From NCBI RefSeq assembly GCF_002243345.2, contig NZ_CP022655.2:3908501-3972500 (forward strand): a DNA stretch of 64,000 bases. Reading direction: 5' to 3'. Below the pieces are notes generated by a model. The model saw only the letters and a program-made list of their open reading frames with translations. It made no database searches and was not told where the DNA came from. The position numbers were made by a program, and so were the translations under genes. Source of the DNA: Paenibacillus sp. RUD330 (GTDB lineage Bacteria > Bacillota > Bacilli > Paenibacillales > Paenibacillaceae). This document shows, one piece after another, positions 32,563 to 40,907 of the stretch (its first letter is position 1; each line of letters opens with the position of its first letter).

Positions 32563-33659
32563 ACCGCTATTTCTATTACAGCTTCATCATGGTGGCGATG
32601 CTCAATCTCATGCTCTACGTGCCCTCCGTCCTGCTCAAGGACCGGATGAACGGAGCGGTATCCGGCCTTATCGTCTCCCTGATCGTCGGAACGGCGATCG
32701 GATATGCCTCGACCAGCGCGCTGGCCAGGTTCCCGGGCATGGGCCTGCCGGAGATTCTGAGGCTCTTCTTGCCCGAATGGCTCGTCAAGCTGCTGCTGCC
32801 GATATATGCGTTCATGTGGTTCTTCGCATCCAGCTTCGCGCTGATCGGCTTCACCTTGCTCATGAACCGCGTGCTGACCCCGGATCAGCCCGCGTGGAAC
32901 ATGCTGCTCATCCTCGGCTTGCTCTGCGTATACGGAGCGACCCGCTCGGCGCTGACGATCCTATATCTGCTCGAGATCACGATGCTGCTGGTCGCCCCGC
33001 TCGTGCTGCTCATTATCTTCAAAGGCATCCGAAGCCCGGATCTGAGCTGGGACGCCATCTTCACGATCGCTCAATACGTGAACCACTTTCCGACCTTGTC
33101 GAGCGTCGGGGCGGGAACGTTTATTTTCACCGGGTATATCAACATGGCCATCTTCAACCGGGTCAATCCCCCCAACTTCCGGCTGAAGGGGCGGTGGATC
33201 ATTCCGGTCACGGGCACGCTGATCCTGCTGGCCACCTTCTTCCTGCCGATCGGCTTCCACGGCACGATGGGGGTGGACCGCTACCTGTACGTATGGACGC
33301 AGACCGCGGATTCGATGACGATGAGATACGGCTTCATCGAGCGCGTCGTGTTCGTCTTCCTGTTTCTGTACCTGGGGCTGTCCATCGTCTATACGATTAC
33401 GGGATGGAACCAGGCGATGGAGTTCATTCTCAGCATCAGAAAGAACTATGAATTCAAAGTCGATTACAGCGTCGCCCCGGCGGCCAACTGGTGGATATGC
33501 GGGGCCTTTTTCGTCCTCTCGTTCGTGTCGCTTCTGTTCCTGAACGAAAGGATCGATTTTGAAGTCGCGGAAATATGGCTCATCGTCCGCATGTTCCTCG
33601 AGGCGGCGACCGTGCTGTTCCTGTTCATCATCTCGCGGCGAAGGAAAACGCCGATATGA
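32559..33659 (+). CDS. Spore germinant receptor subunit B (GerB family permease)
   Basis: A 366-residue GerB-type permease of the APC fold with about ten membrane helices (for example MVAMLNLMLYVPSVLL, and F-M-W-F-F-A-S-S-F-A-L-I-G-F). It is the likely germinant-binding subunit. ATG 32559 overlaps the stop of the A gene by 4 nt (ATGA), which couples translation. Confidence 0.93.
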   Translation: MNRYFYYSFIMVAMLNLMLYVPSVLLKDRMNGAVSGLIVSLIVGTAIGYASTSALARFPGMGLPEILRLFLPEWLVKLLLPIYAFMWFFASSFALIGFTLLMNRVLTPDQPAWNMLLILGLLCVYGATRSALTILYLLEITMLLVAPLVLLIIFKGIRSPDLSWDAIFTIAQYVNHFPTLSSVGAGTFIFTGYINMAIFNRVNPPNFRLKGRWIIPVTGTLILLATFFLPIGFHGTMGVDRYLYVWTQTADSMTMRYGFIERVVFVFLFLYLGLSIVYTITGWNQAMEFILSIRKNYEFKVDYSVAPAANWWICGAFFVLSFVSLLFLNERIDFEVAEIWLIVRMFLEAATVLFLFIISRRRKTPI

Positions 33660-34768
33660 AGGGTTCATCGGCAAGAAAGCGGAAAATGCCGCTCCGATCC
33701 TGGCTGCTGGCGGCCATGGCGCTGCTCCTGCTGCCGCTCGGCGGCTGCGGCTTCGTCGATATCGACAAGCGTTTTTTTGTCGTCGCCGTCGCGATCGACA
33801 AGTCCGGCAACGAGCAGAAGCCTTACCGCATCACGCTCCGCCTGTCCATCCCGAATTCCAAAATCGAGCCCGGCATGGAGAAATCGCAGGTGGAAACGAT
33901 CGAGGCTGCCGAAATCTCGGAAGGCGTCCGGCGGATCAAGGCTTTGCTGGACAAGGAGCTCGACCTCGGGCACTGCAAAATGTTCGTGCTCGGAAAGAAG
34001 CTGAGCCATGACGATATCAGCGAAACGGTGGACTGGATGGTCAGGCGCCGCGATATTCAAGGCTCGGCGTATATCGCCATGGCCGGCAGCCAGGGATACG
34101 ACATTTTGAAGAAGATGCCCCTGTCCGAAAGGTACTCCGGCAACTCGCTGTTCCTCACCTTCGGAGGGGACGGCAGCCGCTCCTCCTATATCCGGACGGA
34201 GCATCTGTTCGATCTGCAGCGCAGAAGGACGGAAAGAGGGATGGATCCCTACCTCCCCGTCATCCGCACGACCGGAAACGGTTACGAGGTCGACCGCCTC
34301 GCATTGCTGGACAAGAACAAGGTCCGGACCATCCTCACGCCGGAAGAAACCCAGCTGTTCAACCAGCTGGACCAGCAGTATGTGAACTCCATCATCAAGA
34401 CCAAACTCGACGGCCATCCCATCATCCTCACCGTGACCGACATCTCCTCGCGATATTCCGTCAGCAGCAGCGGCACGCTGAAGATGAAGGTGACCATAGC
34501 CGGCTCGATCGAGGAAGCGCCGAACAACGTGTTCAACCAGGACTGGAACGAGCTGCAGAACATGTTCGAGCGCGACGTCGAGAAGGATGCGATCGCGCTC
34601 TTCCAGAAAATCCAGAAGGCGGGCGTCGACCCGTTCGGCTTCGGCCTCCGCTACCGGGCTACCCATCTCAGCTCCAAGGCGTTCCAGGACTGGGAGCGGA
34701 TGTACCCGACGCTGAATTTCGAAGTCCAGGCGAAGGTGAAGATCCAAGGAACGGGTTTGATCAAATAG
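33656..34768 (+). CDS. Spore germinant receptor subunit C (Ger(x)C lipoprotein)
   Basis: A 370-residue lipoprotein with a signal peptide and lipobox ending at Cys31 (PLGGC). The Ger(x)C N-terminal domain (F-V-D-I-D-K-R-F-F-V-V-A-V-A-I-D-K) and the C-terminal domain (R-Y-R-A-T-H...W...Y-P-T-L-N-F-E-V) are both present. It overlaps gerB by 4 nt. With A and B it should form one germinant receptor; the germinant cannot be predicted. Confidence 0.93.
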   Translation: MKGSSARKRKMPLRSWLLAAMALLLLPLGGCGFVDIDKRFFVVAVAIDKSGNEQKPYRITLRLSIPNSKIEPGMEKSQVETIEAAEISEGVRRIKALLDKELDLGHCKMFVLGKKLSHDDISETVDWMVRRRDIQGSAYIAMAGSQGYDILKKMPLSERYSGNSLFLTFGGDGSRSSYIRTEHLFDLQRRRTERGMDPYLPVIRTTGNGYEVDRLALLDKNKVRTILTPEETQLFNQLDQQYVNSIIKTKLDGHPIILTVTDISSRYSVSSSGTLKMKVTIAGSIEEAPNNVFNQDWNELQNMFERDVEKDAIALFQKIQKAGVDPFGFGLRYRATHLSSKAFQDWERMYPTLNFEVQAKVKIQGTGLIK

Positions 34769-34785
34769 AACGGAGCCCCATCTGA

Positions 34786-34826
34786 AAAAAGAAGCCTGTC
34801 CGTCCCCTCAGGGATGGACAGGCTTC
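34786..34826 (-). terminator. Terminator between the ger operon and fni
   Basis: AAGCCTGTCC and GGACAGGCTT form the stem; on the minus strand it is followed by CTTTTTTCAG. The fni stop codon at 34808 is inside the hairpin. Confidence 0.75.
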
Positions 34827-35878
34827 AGCCGTTCATGGCCGCGGAGCTGCGCGAGATCGCCGGCTCCGATGCCGAACATCGCCGTCCGCAGCTCGAATTC
34901 GATCCGCTCCATCTGGCCGGCGATGGCCTCCGCCGCGTCCGCTCCGCTCGCGGCTCCCGGCAGGAGCGCCCGGCCGTAGCCCGCAAGATCGGCTCCAAGC
35001 GCGAGCGCCTTGGCCGCTTCGACTCCATTGGCCAATCCGCCTGAAGCGATGAGCTTCAGGCCGGGCAGCCGGCGGCGGATTCCGAGGACGGACTCGGCCG
35101 TCGGAATGCCCCAATCGGCGAAAGCCTCGGCCGCCTGGGCGCGGAGAGGACTGCGCGAGCGGAACTTCTCCACCTGGCTCCAGGAAGTGCCTCCGGCGCC
35201 GGCGGCGTCGATGAATGAGGCGCCGGCTTCCGCCAGGCGGACGGCGGTGTCCGGATCGATGCCCCAGCCGACCTCCTTCACGCCGACCGGGACGCCCGCA
35301 TTCCGGCAGAGCGCCTCGATCTTGGCCAGCAAGCCCGAGAAGGAGGTGTCGCCCTCCGGCTGGAACACTTCCTGCAAGGAATTGAGATGAAGCACGAGAG
35401 CATCCGCCTCCGCGGCGTCGACCAGCCTGCGGCAGGCATCGGCATCGAGGCCGTAATTGAGCTGCACCGCTCCGACATTCGCGATGATCGGAACGCTTGG
35501 CGCCTCCTTGCGGATCCGGAACGAATCGGCCAGCTCCGGCTTTTCCCAAACGGCTCTCATCGAGCCCAGCCCGATCGCCCAGCCGCGCTCCTCGGCCGCT
35601 TCGGCTAGGCCCCGGTTGATCCGGCCCGCAGCGTCCGTCCCGCCCGTCATCGAGCTCACGAGCAGCGGCGCCTTCATGGGGATGCCCAGCCAGTCCGTAT
35701 CCAGCGAAATGCTCGCCCAGTCCAGCTCGGGCAAGGCGTTGTGAAGGAAGCGGTAACGATCCAGTCCGTTGCCGGCTCCCGTTCCCTGCACCTGCTCCTC
35801 GAGACAGATGCGGATATGCTCCGCCTTGCGCTGCTCCGTCCCGCCGCCGGAAGTATCCTGATATCGTGAGCTGCTCAT
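34808..35878 (-). CDS. fni: Isopentenyl-diphosphate delta-isomerase, type 2 (FMN-dependent)
   Basis: A 356-residue type 2 IPP isomerase. The family motifs are in order: R-K-A-E-H-I-R-I near residue 18, L-V-S-S-M-T-G-G-T near 73 (flavin phosphate contact), N-V-G-A-V-Q-L near 136, V-G-V-K-E-V-G-W-G near 190, A-G-A-G-G-T-S-W near 218 and I-A-S-G-G-L-A-N-G near 268. It interconverts IPP and DMAPP using reduced FMN. Standing alone, as in B. subtilis, convergent with the ger operon. Confidence 0.94.
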   Translation of the reverse strand: MSSSRYQDTSGGGTEQRKAEHIRICLEEQVQGTGAGNGLDRYRFLHNALPELDWASISLDTDWLGIPMKAPLLVSSMTGGTDAAGRINRGLAEAAEERGWAIGLGSMRAVWEKPELADSFRIRKEAPSVPIIANVGAVQLNYGLDADACRRLVDAAEADALVLHLNSLQEVFQPEGDTSFSGLLAKIEALCRNAGVPVGVKEVGWGIDPDTAVRLAEAGASFIDAAGAGGTSWSQVEKFRSRSPLRAQAAEAFADWGIPTAESVLGIRRRLPGLKLIASGGLANGVEAAKALALGADLAGYGRALLPGAASGADAAEAIAGQMERIEFELRTAMFGIGAGDLAQLRGHERLKPVHP

Positions 35879-35911
35879 CCTTCGACTCCTTCATCTATAT
35901 CGGTCATGGTT

Positions 35912-35943
35912 GTTCCCTGTGGTTCAAGTTCCCTGTGGTTCAA
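35912..35943. repeat. Perfect 16-bp tandem duplication upstream of fni
   Basis: GTTCCCTGTGGTTCAA occurs twice head to tail, at 35912..35927 and 35928..35943. Confidence 0.9.
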
Positions 35944-36011
35944 GTCTACTTATCATACCCCGCTCGGACATTCCCCGGCAAACAGGCGGGGGCAAAAATG
36001 ACCATTGATTA

Positions 36012-36076
36012 AAATGCTCATTTTTATGTTCGTCATGATCATTTTCATTGTCAGGGAATCAAAAAAAGCGTAGACT
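36012..36076 (+). promoter_or_regulatory. nagBA promoter with paired repeat operators
   Basis: TTGTCA (36048..36053) and TAGACT (36071..36076) with a 17-bp spacer form a good sigma-A promoter. Just upstream, ATGCTCATTTTTAT and ATGATCATTTTCAT lie 21 bp apart, two helical turns, as expected for a tandem regulator site. Confidence 0.7.
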
Positions 36077-36116
36077 AAAGAAAACGAACAGCCGCTGACT
36101 GGGAGGATGAACGATC

Positions 36117-36884
36117 ATGGAAATTCGCGTGTTTCAAGATAACCAAGAGCTGGATGCCGCTGCAGCCTCGCTCATTGCGGAGCTCGTCGCCGCCAAGCCG
36201 AATGCCGTTCTCGGCCTTGCCACGGGCTCGACGCCGGTAGGCATCTACAGGAGCCTTGTCGATACGGCCGCCCGCTCCGGAATCTCCTTCAAGTCGGTCT
36301 CGACCTATAATCTTGACGAGTATGTGGGATTGACGCCGGACAACGAGCAGAGCTACGCTTATTACATGAACCAGCATCTGTTCTCCAAGATCGACATTCC
36401 GCTCAACCGGACCTTCCTGCCCGACGGCATGTCGGGCGATCTGGAAGCCCACTGCGCCGCATACGACGTCATGCTTGAGCAGGCGGGCATCGACCTGCAG
36501 CTGCTCGGACTGGGGCATAACGGCCATATCGGCTTCAACGAGCCGGACAGACAGCTCAGCGCCGGCACCCATGTCGTGACGCTGGACGAAGCGACCCGCG
36601 AAGCCAACGCGCGCTTTTTCGCCTCCATCGACGAGGTGCCCCGGCAAGCGGTGACGATGGGCGTCGGCTCCATTCTGAAAGCCTATCGCATCCTGCTCGT
36701 CGTGCGCGGCGCGGACAAGGCCGAGATCGTGAAGCGGGCGCTCACCGGCCCGATCACGACCGATTGCCCCGCTTCCCTGCTGCAGACCCATGCAAGGGTG
36801 ACGGTACTGCTCGATCGGGAGGCAGCAAGCTTGCTGGCAACAGGAGGGACTGAAGGATGCAGCACTTTCGCGTCAGCCATGTAA
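36117..36884 (+). CDS. nagB: Glucosamine-6-phosphate deaminase
   Basis: A 255-residue deaminase that converts glucosamine-6-phosphate to fructose-6-phosphate and ammonia. Conserved parts: L-A-T-G-S-T-P-V-G near residue 37, S-T-Y-N-L-D-E-Y-V-G near 66 (catalytic Asp), L-L-G-L-G-H-N-G-H-I-G-F-N-E-P near 127 to 140 with the catalytic His/Glu, and T-M-G-V-G-S-I-L near 179. A GGGAGG box precedes ATG 36117. It overlaps nagA by 28 nt. Confidence 0.95.
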   Translation: MEIRVFQDNQELDAAAASLIAELVAAKPNAVLGLATGSTPVGIYRSLVDTAARSGISFKSVSTYNLDEYVGLTPDNEQSYAYYMNQHLFSKIDIPLNRTFLPDGMSGDLEAHCAAYDVMLEQAGIDLQLLGLGHNGHIGFNEPDRQLSAGTHVVTLDEATREANARFFASIDEVPRQAVTMGVGSILKAYRILLVVRGADKAEIVKRALTGPITTDCPASLLQTHARVTVLLDREAASLLATGGTEGCSTFASAM

Positions 36885-38017
36885 ATATCGCCGTCGGCGA
36901 TGATTCGCTATACGGCTCCGTCACCGTCAAGAACGGCCGCATCGCGGCCATCGAGCCGGACGGGCAAGCCGGCGGCAGTGATATCCCGAGTATCGACGGC
37001 CGCGGGGGCTGGCTGCTCCCGGGCTTCATCGATCTGCATGTCCACGGCGGCTACGGAGCCGATTTCATGGACGCCACCCGAAAATCTTTCGACACGATCA
37101 CGAAGTTCCACGCCTCGCATGGAACGACGACGCTTCTCGCCACGACGATGACGGCTTCGGAGGAGCACATCTCCCGCGTCCTCGAAGCGGCCGACGAATA
37201 CCGCAGCGCCCCGATGCCGCATGCGCGCATCGGCGGGGTGCATCTGGAGGGGCCGTTCCTCAGCCCCAAATGGATGGGCGCCCAAAACCCCGAATTCCGC
37301 GTCGATCCCCGCCTCGAATGGCTGCAGCAATGGAACGCTGCTTATCCGGGGCTGATCAAGCAGCTGTCGCTCGCTCCGGAGCTGGCCGGCTCCATCGAAT
37401 TGATCGCCTGGCTGTCGGAGCATGGCATCATCGCCGCCGCCGCCCATACGGATGCCACCTATGACCAGGTGGAAGCGGCCGCGGACGTCGGCCTCCGCAG
37501 CGCGGTCCATGCGTTCAACGCGAGCCGGGGCCTCCACCACCGCGAGCCCGGCACGGTCGGAGCCATCCTGACGGACGACCGCATCCATGCGGAGCTCATC
37601 GCGGACGGCCATCACGTGCATCCGGCCGCGATGCGGCTGCTCGCCCGCGCCAAGCCGGCTGACAAGCTCTCGCTCATTACGGATGCGATCTCGGCTGCCG
37701 GCCTCTCCGACGGCCAGTATGAGCTCGGCGGCCAGCCGGTGACGATGAAGGACGGCATCTGCCGCCTGACCGGAGCCGGCAATCTGGCCGGCAGCACGCT
37801 CACGATGGCCGGCGCGCTCCGCCTGTTCAAGGAAGCCAGCGGCTGGAGCGTGCCGATGGTCAGCCGGCTGTGCAGCGGCAATCCCGCCGCGCTGCTGGGC
37901 TTGTCCGCCCAGACCGGCAGCATCGCCGAAGGCAAGTGGGCCGATCTCGTGCTGCTTGACGGGAGCCTCGATGTCGCCGCGACCTGGGTCGGCGGCGAGG
38001 CGGTCTACGAGCGCTGA
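36857..38017 (+). CDS. nagA: N-acetylglucosamine-6-phosphate deacetylase
   Basis: A 386-residue amidohydrolase that deacetylates GlcNAc-6-phosphate, giving the NagB substrate. The metal motif H-x-H is in FIDLHVHGGYGADF near residue 58, the metal-binding Glu in G-V-H-L-E-G-P-F near 130, His residues in A-A-A-H-T-D-A-T near 195 and A-V-H-A-F-N-A near 217, and the catalytic Asp in LITDAISAAGL near 275. The 28-nt overlap with nagB makes translational coupling likely. Regulation is probably by the operator pair upstream of nagB. Confidence 0.94.
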   Translation: MQHFRVSHVNIAVGDDSLYGSVTVKNGRIAAIEPDGQAGGSDIPSIDGRGGWLLPGFIDLHVHGGYGADFMDATRKSFDTITKFHASHGTTTLLATTMTASEEHISRVLEAADEYRSAPMPHARIGGVHLEGPFLSPKWMGAQNPEFRVDPRLEWLQQWNAAYPGLIKQLSLAPELAGSIELIAWLSEHGIIAAAAHTDATYDQVEAAADVGLRSAVHAFNASRGLHHREPGTVGAILTDDRIHAELIADGHHVHPAAMRLLARAKPADKLSLITDAISAAGLSDGQYELGGQPVTMKDGICRLTGAGNLAGSTLTMAGALRLFKEASGWSVPMVSRLCSGNPAALLGLSAQTGSIAEGKWADLVLLDGSLDVAATWVGGEAVYER

Positions 38018-38109
38018 TCCTACTTTCCCGTCCTTCCTTGCGCTGCAGGCGGCCTGTGCCAACAGGCCGCCTTTTCGTATTGAGAACGAACAATTTCGTC
38101 TTGATAATG

Positions 38110-38143
38110 AAAAAACATCCCGGAGCCCCCAGGCTCCGGGATG
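38110..38143 (-). terminator. Terminator of the DeoR-type regulator gene
   Basis: CATCCCGGAGCC and GGCTCCGGGATG form the stem; on the minus strand TTTTTTC follows. Confidence 0.85.
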
Positions 38144-38196
38144 TTGACGATGAATGCTGTGCCGCTCTCGCTTAGCTTTGTGCCGGCGATCTGGAC

Positions 38197-39012
38197 TCAG
38201 CCTTGTTCCGCGGCTTCCTCCTCTTCATCGGCTTCGCCGGCCACATAGACCGCGACGCCGCAGCGCCGGGCCGCGTCGGCCAGGCTCCCGTGAAGATGGC
38301 GGTCCGTGATGACCGCCTCCAGATCCTTGAGCTGGGCGATAGAGAACAAGGATGTCCGGCCCACCTTGCTCTGGTCGAAGACCGCATAGGTAATCTGGGA
38401 CCGGCTCATCAGCGCCTTGGCGATCTGGGCTTCCTGCTCCGAGTAGGTCGTGATGCCGCCGTTTTCCGATATGCCGTCGACGCCGATGAACATCTTGCCG
38501 ATGTTGAGATGGGACACCATGCCTTCTCCGAGCGGACCGCACAGCTCGAAGCTGTTGTGCCGCATCATGCCGCCGGTTACGACGACCTGGATCTCGCTTC
38601 CTGCAAGCTCCATCGCGATGTTGACCGCATTGGTCACGACCGTGATGCCTTTGCGGGTTTTGAGCAGCTTGGCGATGAGATAATTGGTCGTTCCTCCGGA
38701 GAGGCCGACCACGTCCCCCTCCACGATATGCCGTGCGGCCTCCTGGGCAATATGCTCCTTCTCGAGCAGGGAAATGCCCTGCCGCTCGGCGAAGGAGCTG
38801 TCCCGGACGGGATTCATGCCGTCGTACATGGCCCCTCCGATCGTGCGCACGAGCGGTCCGGTGCGTTCCAGCAGCTCCAGATCCCGCCGCGCCGTCGCCT
38901 CGGAGCAGCCGAACTTCTCTACGATCTCGGAGATCGTTATGCGTCCTTGCTGCTTGAGCACGGTCAGAATGCCGTCCCGCCGCCGCTCGCCCTTGTTCGG
39001 TAATTCCGTCAT
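38197..39012 (-). CDS. DeoR/GlpR-family transcriptional regulator
   Basis: A 271-residue DeoR-type repressor from ATG 39012. The N-terminal HTH (RRDGILTVLKQQGRITISEI; S-E-A-T-A-R-R-D-L) and the C-terminal sugar-phosphate sensor with V-G-L-S-G-G-T-T-N-Y near residue 97 and the usual F-I-G-V-D-G-I-S near 175 are clear. It follows the sugar kinase gene by 4 nt and is convergent to nagBA. It may bind the operator pair upstream of nagB, the nearby kinase promoter, or both. The C-terminal acidic tail (GEADEEEEAAEQ) is unusual. Confidence 0.9.
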   Translation of the reverse strand: MTELPNKGERRRDGILTVLKQQGRITISEIVEKFGCSEATARRDLELLERTGPLVRTIGGAMYDGMNPVRDSSFAERQGISLLEKEHIAQEAARHIVEGDVVGLSGGTTNYLIAKLLKTRKGITVVTNAVNIAMELAGSEIQVVVTGGMMRHNSFELCGPLGEGMVSHLNIGKMFIGVDGISENGGITTYSEQEAQIAKALMSRSQITYAVFDQSKVGRTSLFSIAQLKDLEAVITDRHLHGSLADAARRCGVAVYVAGEADEEEEAAEQG

Positions 39013-39016
39013 CGGA

Positions 39017-39973
39017 TCAACGCTCCACCCATACCGAATTATCCAGCCGCTGCTGGACTGCTGCCCAGCTCGGCAGCGCTTCCCAGTCTCCTCTTCCTTG
39101 CACGACAAGAGCGCCGCAAATGCTGGCGATCCTCGCCGCTTCGCGGGCGCTCATGCCCTTCAGCAGACCGGCGAGGAAGCCCGCGCCGAAGCCGTCTCCG
39201 GCTCCGACCGTGTCGACGACCTTGTCCGCCGGGTAAAAAGGAATCGCCTCCGCGGCTCCGTTCTCCATGAGAAGCGAAGCGCCGTCCTTGCCTTTGATGA
39301 CCGTGACCGCCTTCAGCTCGGCCAGGCGCGACAGGATGAGGGCCTCGTCCTCCGTATCGTAGAGAAGCTTGAGCTCGTCCCAGCCCGGGAGGAAATAATC
39401 CGCCATCGCCGCCGCCCGCAGGATGCTGTCCCGCGCTTCGTCCACCGACCATAGCTTCAGGCGGAGATTCGGATCGAAGCTGATCTTGACTCCCGCCCCG
39501 GCTGCGATTTCCATCGCGCGGAACACGGTCTCGCGGGCTTCGGCCGACAGCGCCATCGTGATGCCCGTCACATGCAGCAGCCGGGCTCCCCCGATGTAAG
39601 CGCCATCCAAATGATCCGGCAGCATCCTGCTCGCCGCGGAGCCTTTGCGGGAATAGTGGACGGCGAGCCGTCCGGCCTCTTCCTCGCGGAACATCATTCC
39701 CGTCGGAGCCTCCTTGCTGAGGGCCGCCCTCGACACATCGACGCCTTCGCCCCGCAGCGCCTTCCGGATTCTCCGCCCGAACGGATCGTCGCCGAGGGCG
39801 CCGAACCATCCGACGCTGCAGCCGAGCCGAGCAACCCCGATCGCCGTATTGCTCTCGGCGCCTCCGAAGGCGATCTCGAGCGTAGAAGCATGCTCCAGCG
39901 AGCGCTGCTCGGCAGGCATGAACAGCGCCATGCTCTCTCCGAACGTAAGCAGCTCCGGAGTTCTGTTATCCAT
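39017..39973 (-). CDS. PfkB-family sugar kinase (2-keto-3-deoxygluconate kinase-like)
   Basis: A 318-residue ribokinase-type kinase. Conserved parts: L-T-F-G-E-S-M-A-L-F near residue 9, A-F-G-G-A-E-S-N-T-A near 35, S-F-D-P-N-L-R-L-K-L-W near 164, and the catalytic DTVGAGDGFGAGFLAGL near 253. The N-R/K-R/L-W pattern fits KDG kinases, but fructokinase or another ketose kinase cannot be excluded. It forms an operon with the DeoR-type regulator that follows. Confidence 0.88.
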   Translation of the reverse strand: MDNRTPELLTFGESMALFMPAEQRSLEHASTLEIAFGGAESNTAIGVARLGCSVGWFGALGDDPFGRRIRKALRGEGVDVSRAALSKEAPTGMMFREEEAGRLAVHYSRKGSAASRMLPDHLDGAYIGGARLLHVTGITMALSAEARETVFRAMEIAAGAGVKISFDPNLRLKLWSVDEARDSILRAAAMADYFLPGWDELKLLYDTEDEALILSRLAELKAVTVIKGKDGASLLMENGAAEAIPFYPADKVVDTVGAGDGFGAGFLAGLLKGMSAREAARIASICGALVVQGRGDWEALPSWAAVQQRLDNSVWVER

Positions 39974-40035
39974 TTGCCGCTCCCCCTGTCACTGGATGTT
40001 GCCGCCATTCAGGCATGGCCAGGCCGACGGCTGAA

Positions 40036-40461
40036 TCATTTGTAGAAAGGATTCACCATCAGGTAAAGCGTCACGATGTAAAGAACGAGCAGAATGAAGC
40101 TGAACATGCGCACTTTGCCGATCTCCGCCGTAGCGCTCTGGCCTGCCTGGATCTGGCTGACGATTCTCTTCAGCGGCTTGGTCTGGATGCCGCCGAGCGC
40201 CGCGATGGCGAGGAACAGCACGATGACGCCGACCATCCACAGCACCGTGTAATCCGCCTGGGAGATCAAATAGCCGCCCGTCAGGAATTGCAGGATCAGG
40301 AAATACTGGGCGATCCGGTTGCCGGCGATCAGCCCTTCGGCCAGCCCTTGCTGTCCCGCTCCCGCGAGGCGGGATGCACGGCCTACGAGAAACGGAAGAA
40401 TCAAGTAGAAGCCGACTCCCCCCGCCCCGAGCACATGCAGAAAAATCATGATTGAATTCAT
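40036..40461 (-). CDS. Small integral membrane protein (DUF2269-like)
   Basis: A 141-residue protein with four membrane helices (IMIFLHVLGAGGVGFYLILP; I-A-Q-Y-F-L-I-L-Q-F-L-T-G-G-Y-L-I; V-L-W-M-V-G-V-I-V-L-F-L-A-I; M-F-S-F-I-L-L-V-L-Y-I-V-T-L). The helix 1 motif H-V-L-G/A resembles the DUF2269 group of integral membrane proteins; no function is known. A GGAGG box precedes ATG 40461 and a good promoter lies upstream. Confidence 0.82.
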   Translation of the reverse strand: MNSIMIFLHVLGAGGVGFYLILPFLVGRASRLAGAGQQGLAEGLIAGNRIAQYFLILQFLTGGYLISQADYTVLWMVGVIVLFLAIAALGGIQTKPLKRIVSQIQAGQSATAEIGKVRMFSFILLVLYIVTLYLMVNPFYK

Positions 40462-40491
40462 TTATTTACCTCCTTGGCCTATCTAACGTTC

Positions 40492-40520
40492 AGTATACTA
40501 AATCGATGTTCGCTTTACAA
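40492..40520 (-). promoter_or_regulatory. Sigma-A promoter of the small membrane protein gene
   Basis: TTGTAA (40520..40515) and TATACT (40497..40492) with a spacing of 17 bp on the minus strand, about 30 bp upstream of the start codon. Confidence 0.75.
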
Positions 40521-40524
40521 AACT

Positions 40525-40754
40525 AACCTGCGAAAAAGCGCATAAAACGCCTCAACGCTAGCTCTGGCTTTTATTTTCTTCCCTTTCTCCTCTCGCCCCC
40601 GCTTTCCGGCCCCGCCTGCGCGGCATCCCGCTGCGAGCCGCCATCCGGCACAGCCGCTTCCGAATTCCAGCCTTCCCTTCCGCCGATCCTTCCCGCTCCG
40701 GATCCAGCACGCCAGTGCCGCGGCGGTCGGCTAATCAAGCGCCACGCCTCCATC
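40525..40754. other. GC-rich stretch with no gene
   Basis: Open frames cross this stretch on both strands but have no ribosome-binding site and no recognisable product; I see nothing in it. Confidence 0.5.
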
Positions 40755-40808
40755 AAAAAAGAGCGGTCCGCGGGGGCTTCACTCCGCCCCTTCCGGACCG
40801 CTCTTTTC
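40755..40808 (-). terminator. Terminator of recQ
   Basis: GAGCGGTCCG and CGGACCGCTC form the stem. On the minus strand TTTTTTGATGG follows. Confidence 0.85.
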
Positions 40809-40907
40809 GTGCCGAGCCTTCTATGCTGCCTCCTTGCAGGCTGCAGCAGCCTCCGGCTCTCAGCCATGCGAAGCCTCCGTTTGGCGATCGCAGGCCTGCC
40901 GGTCCGG

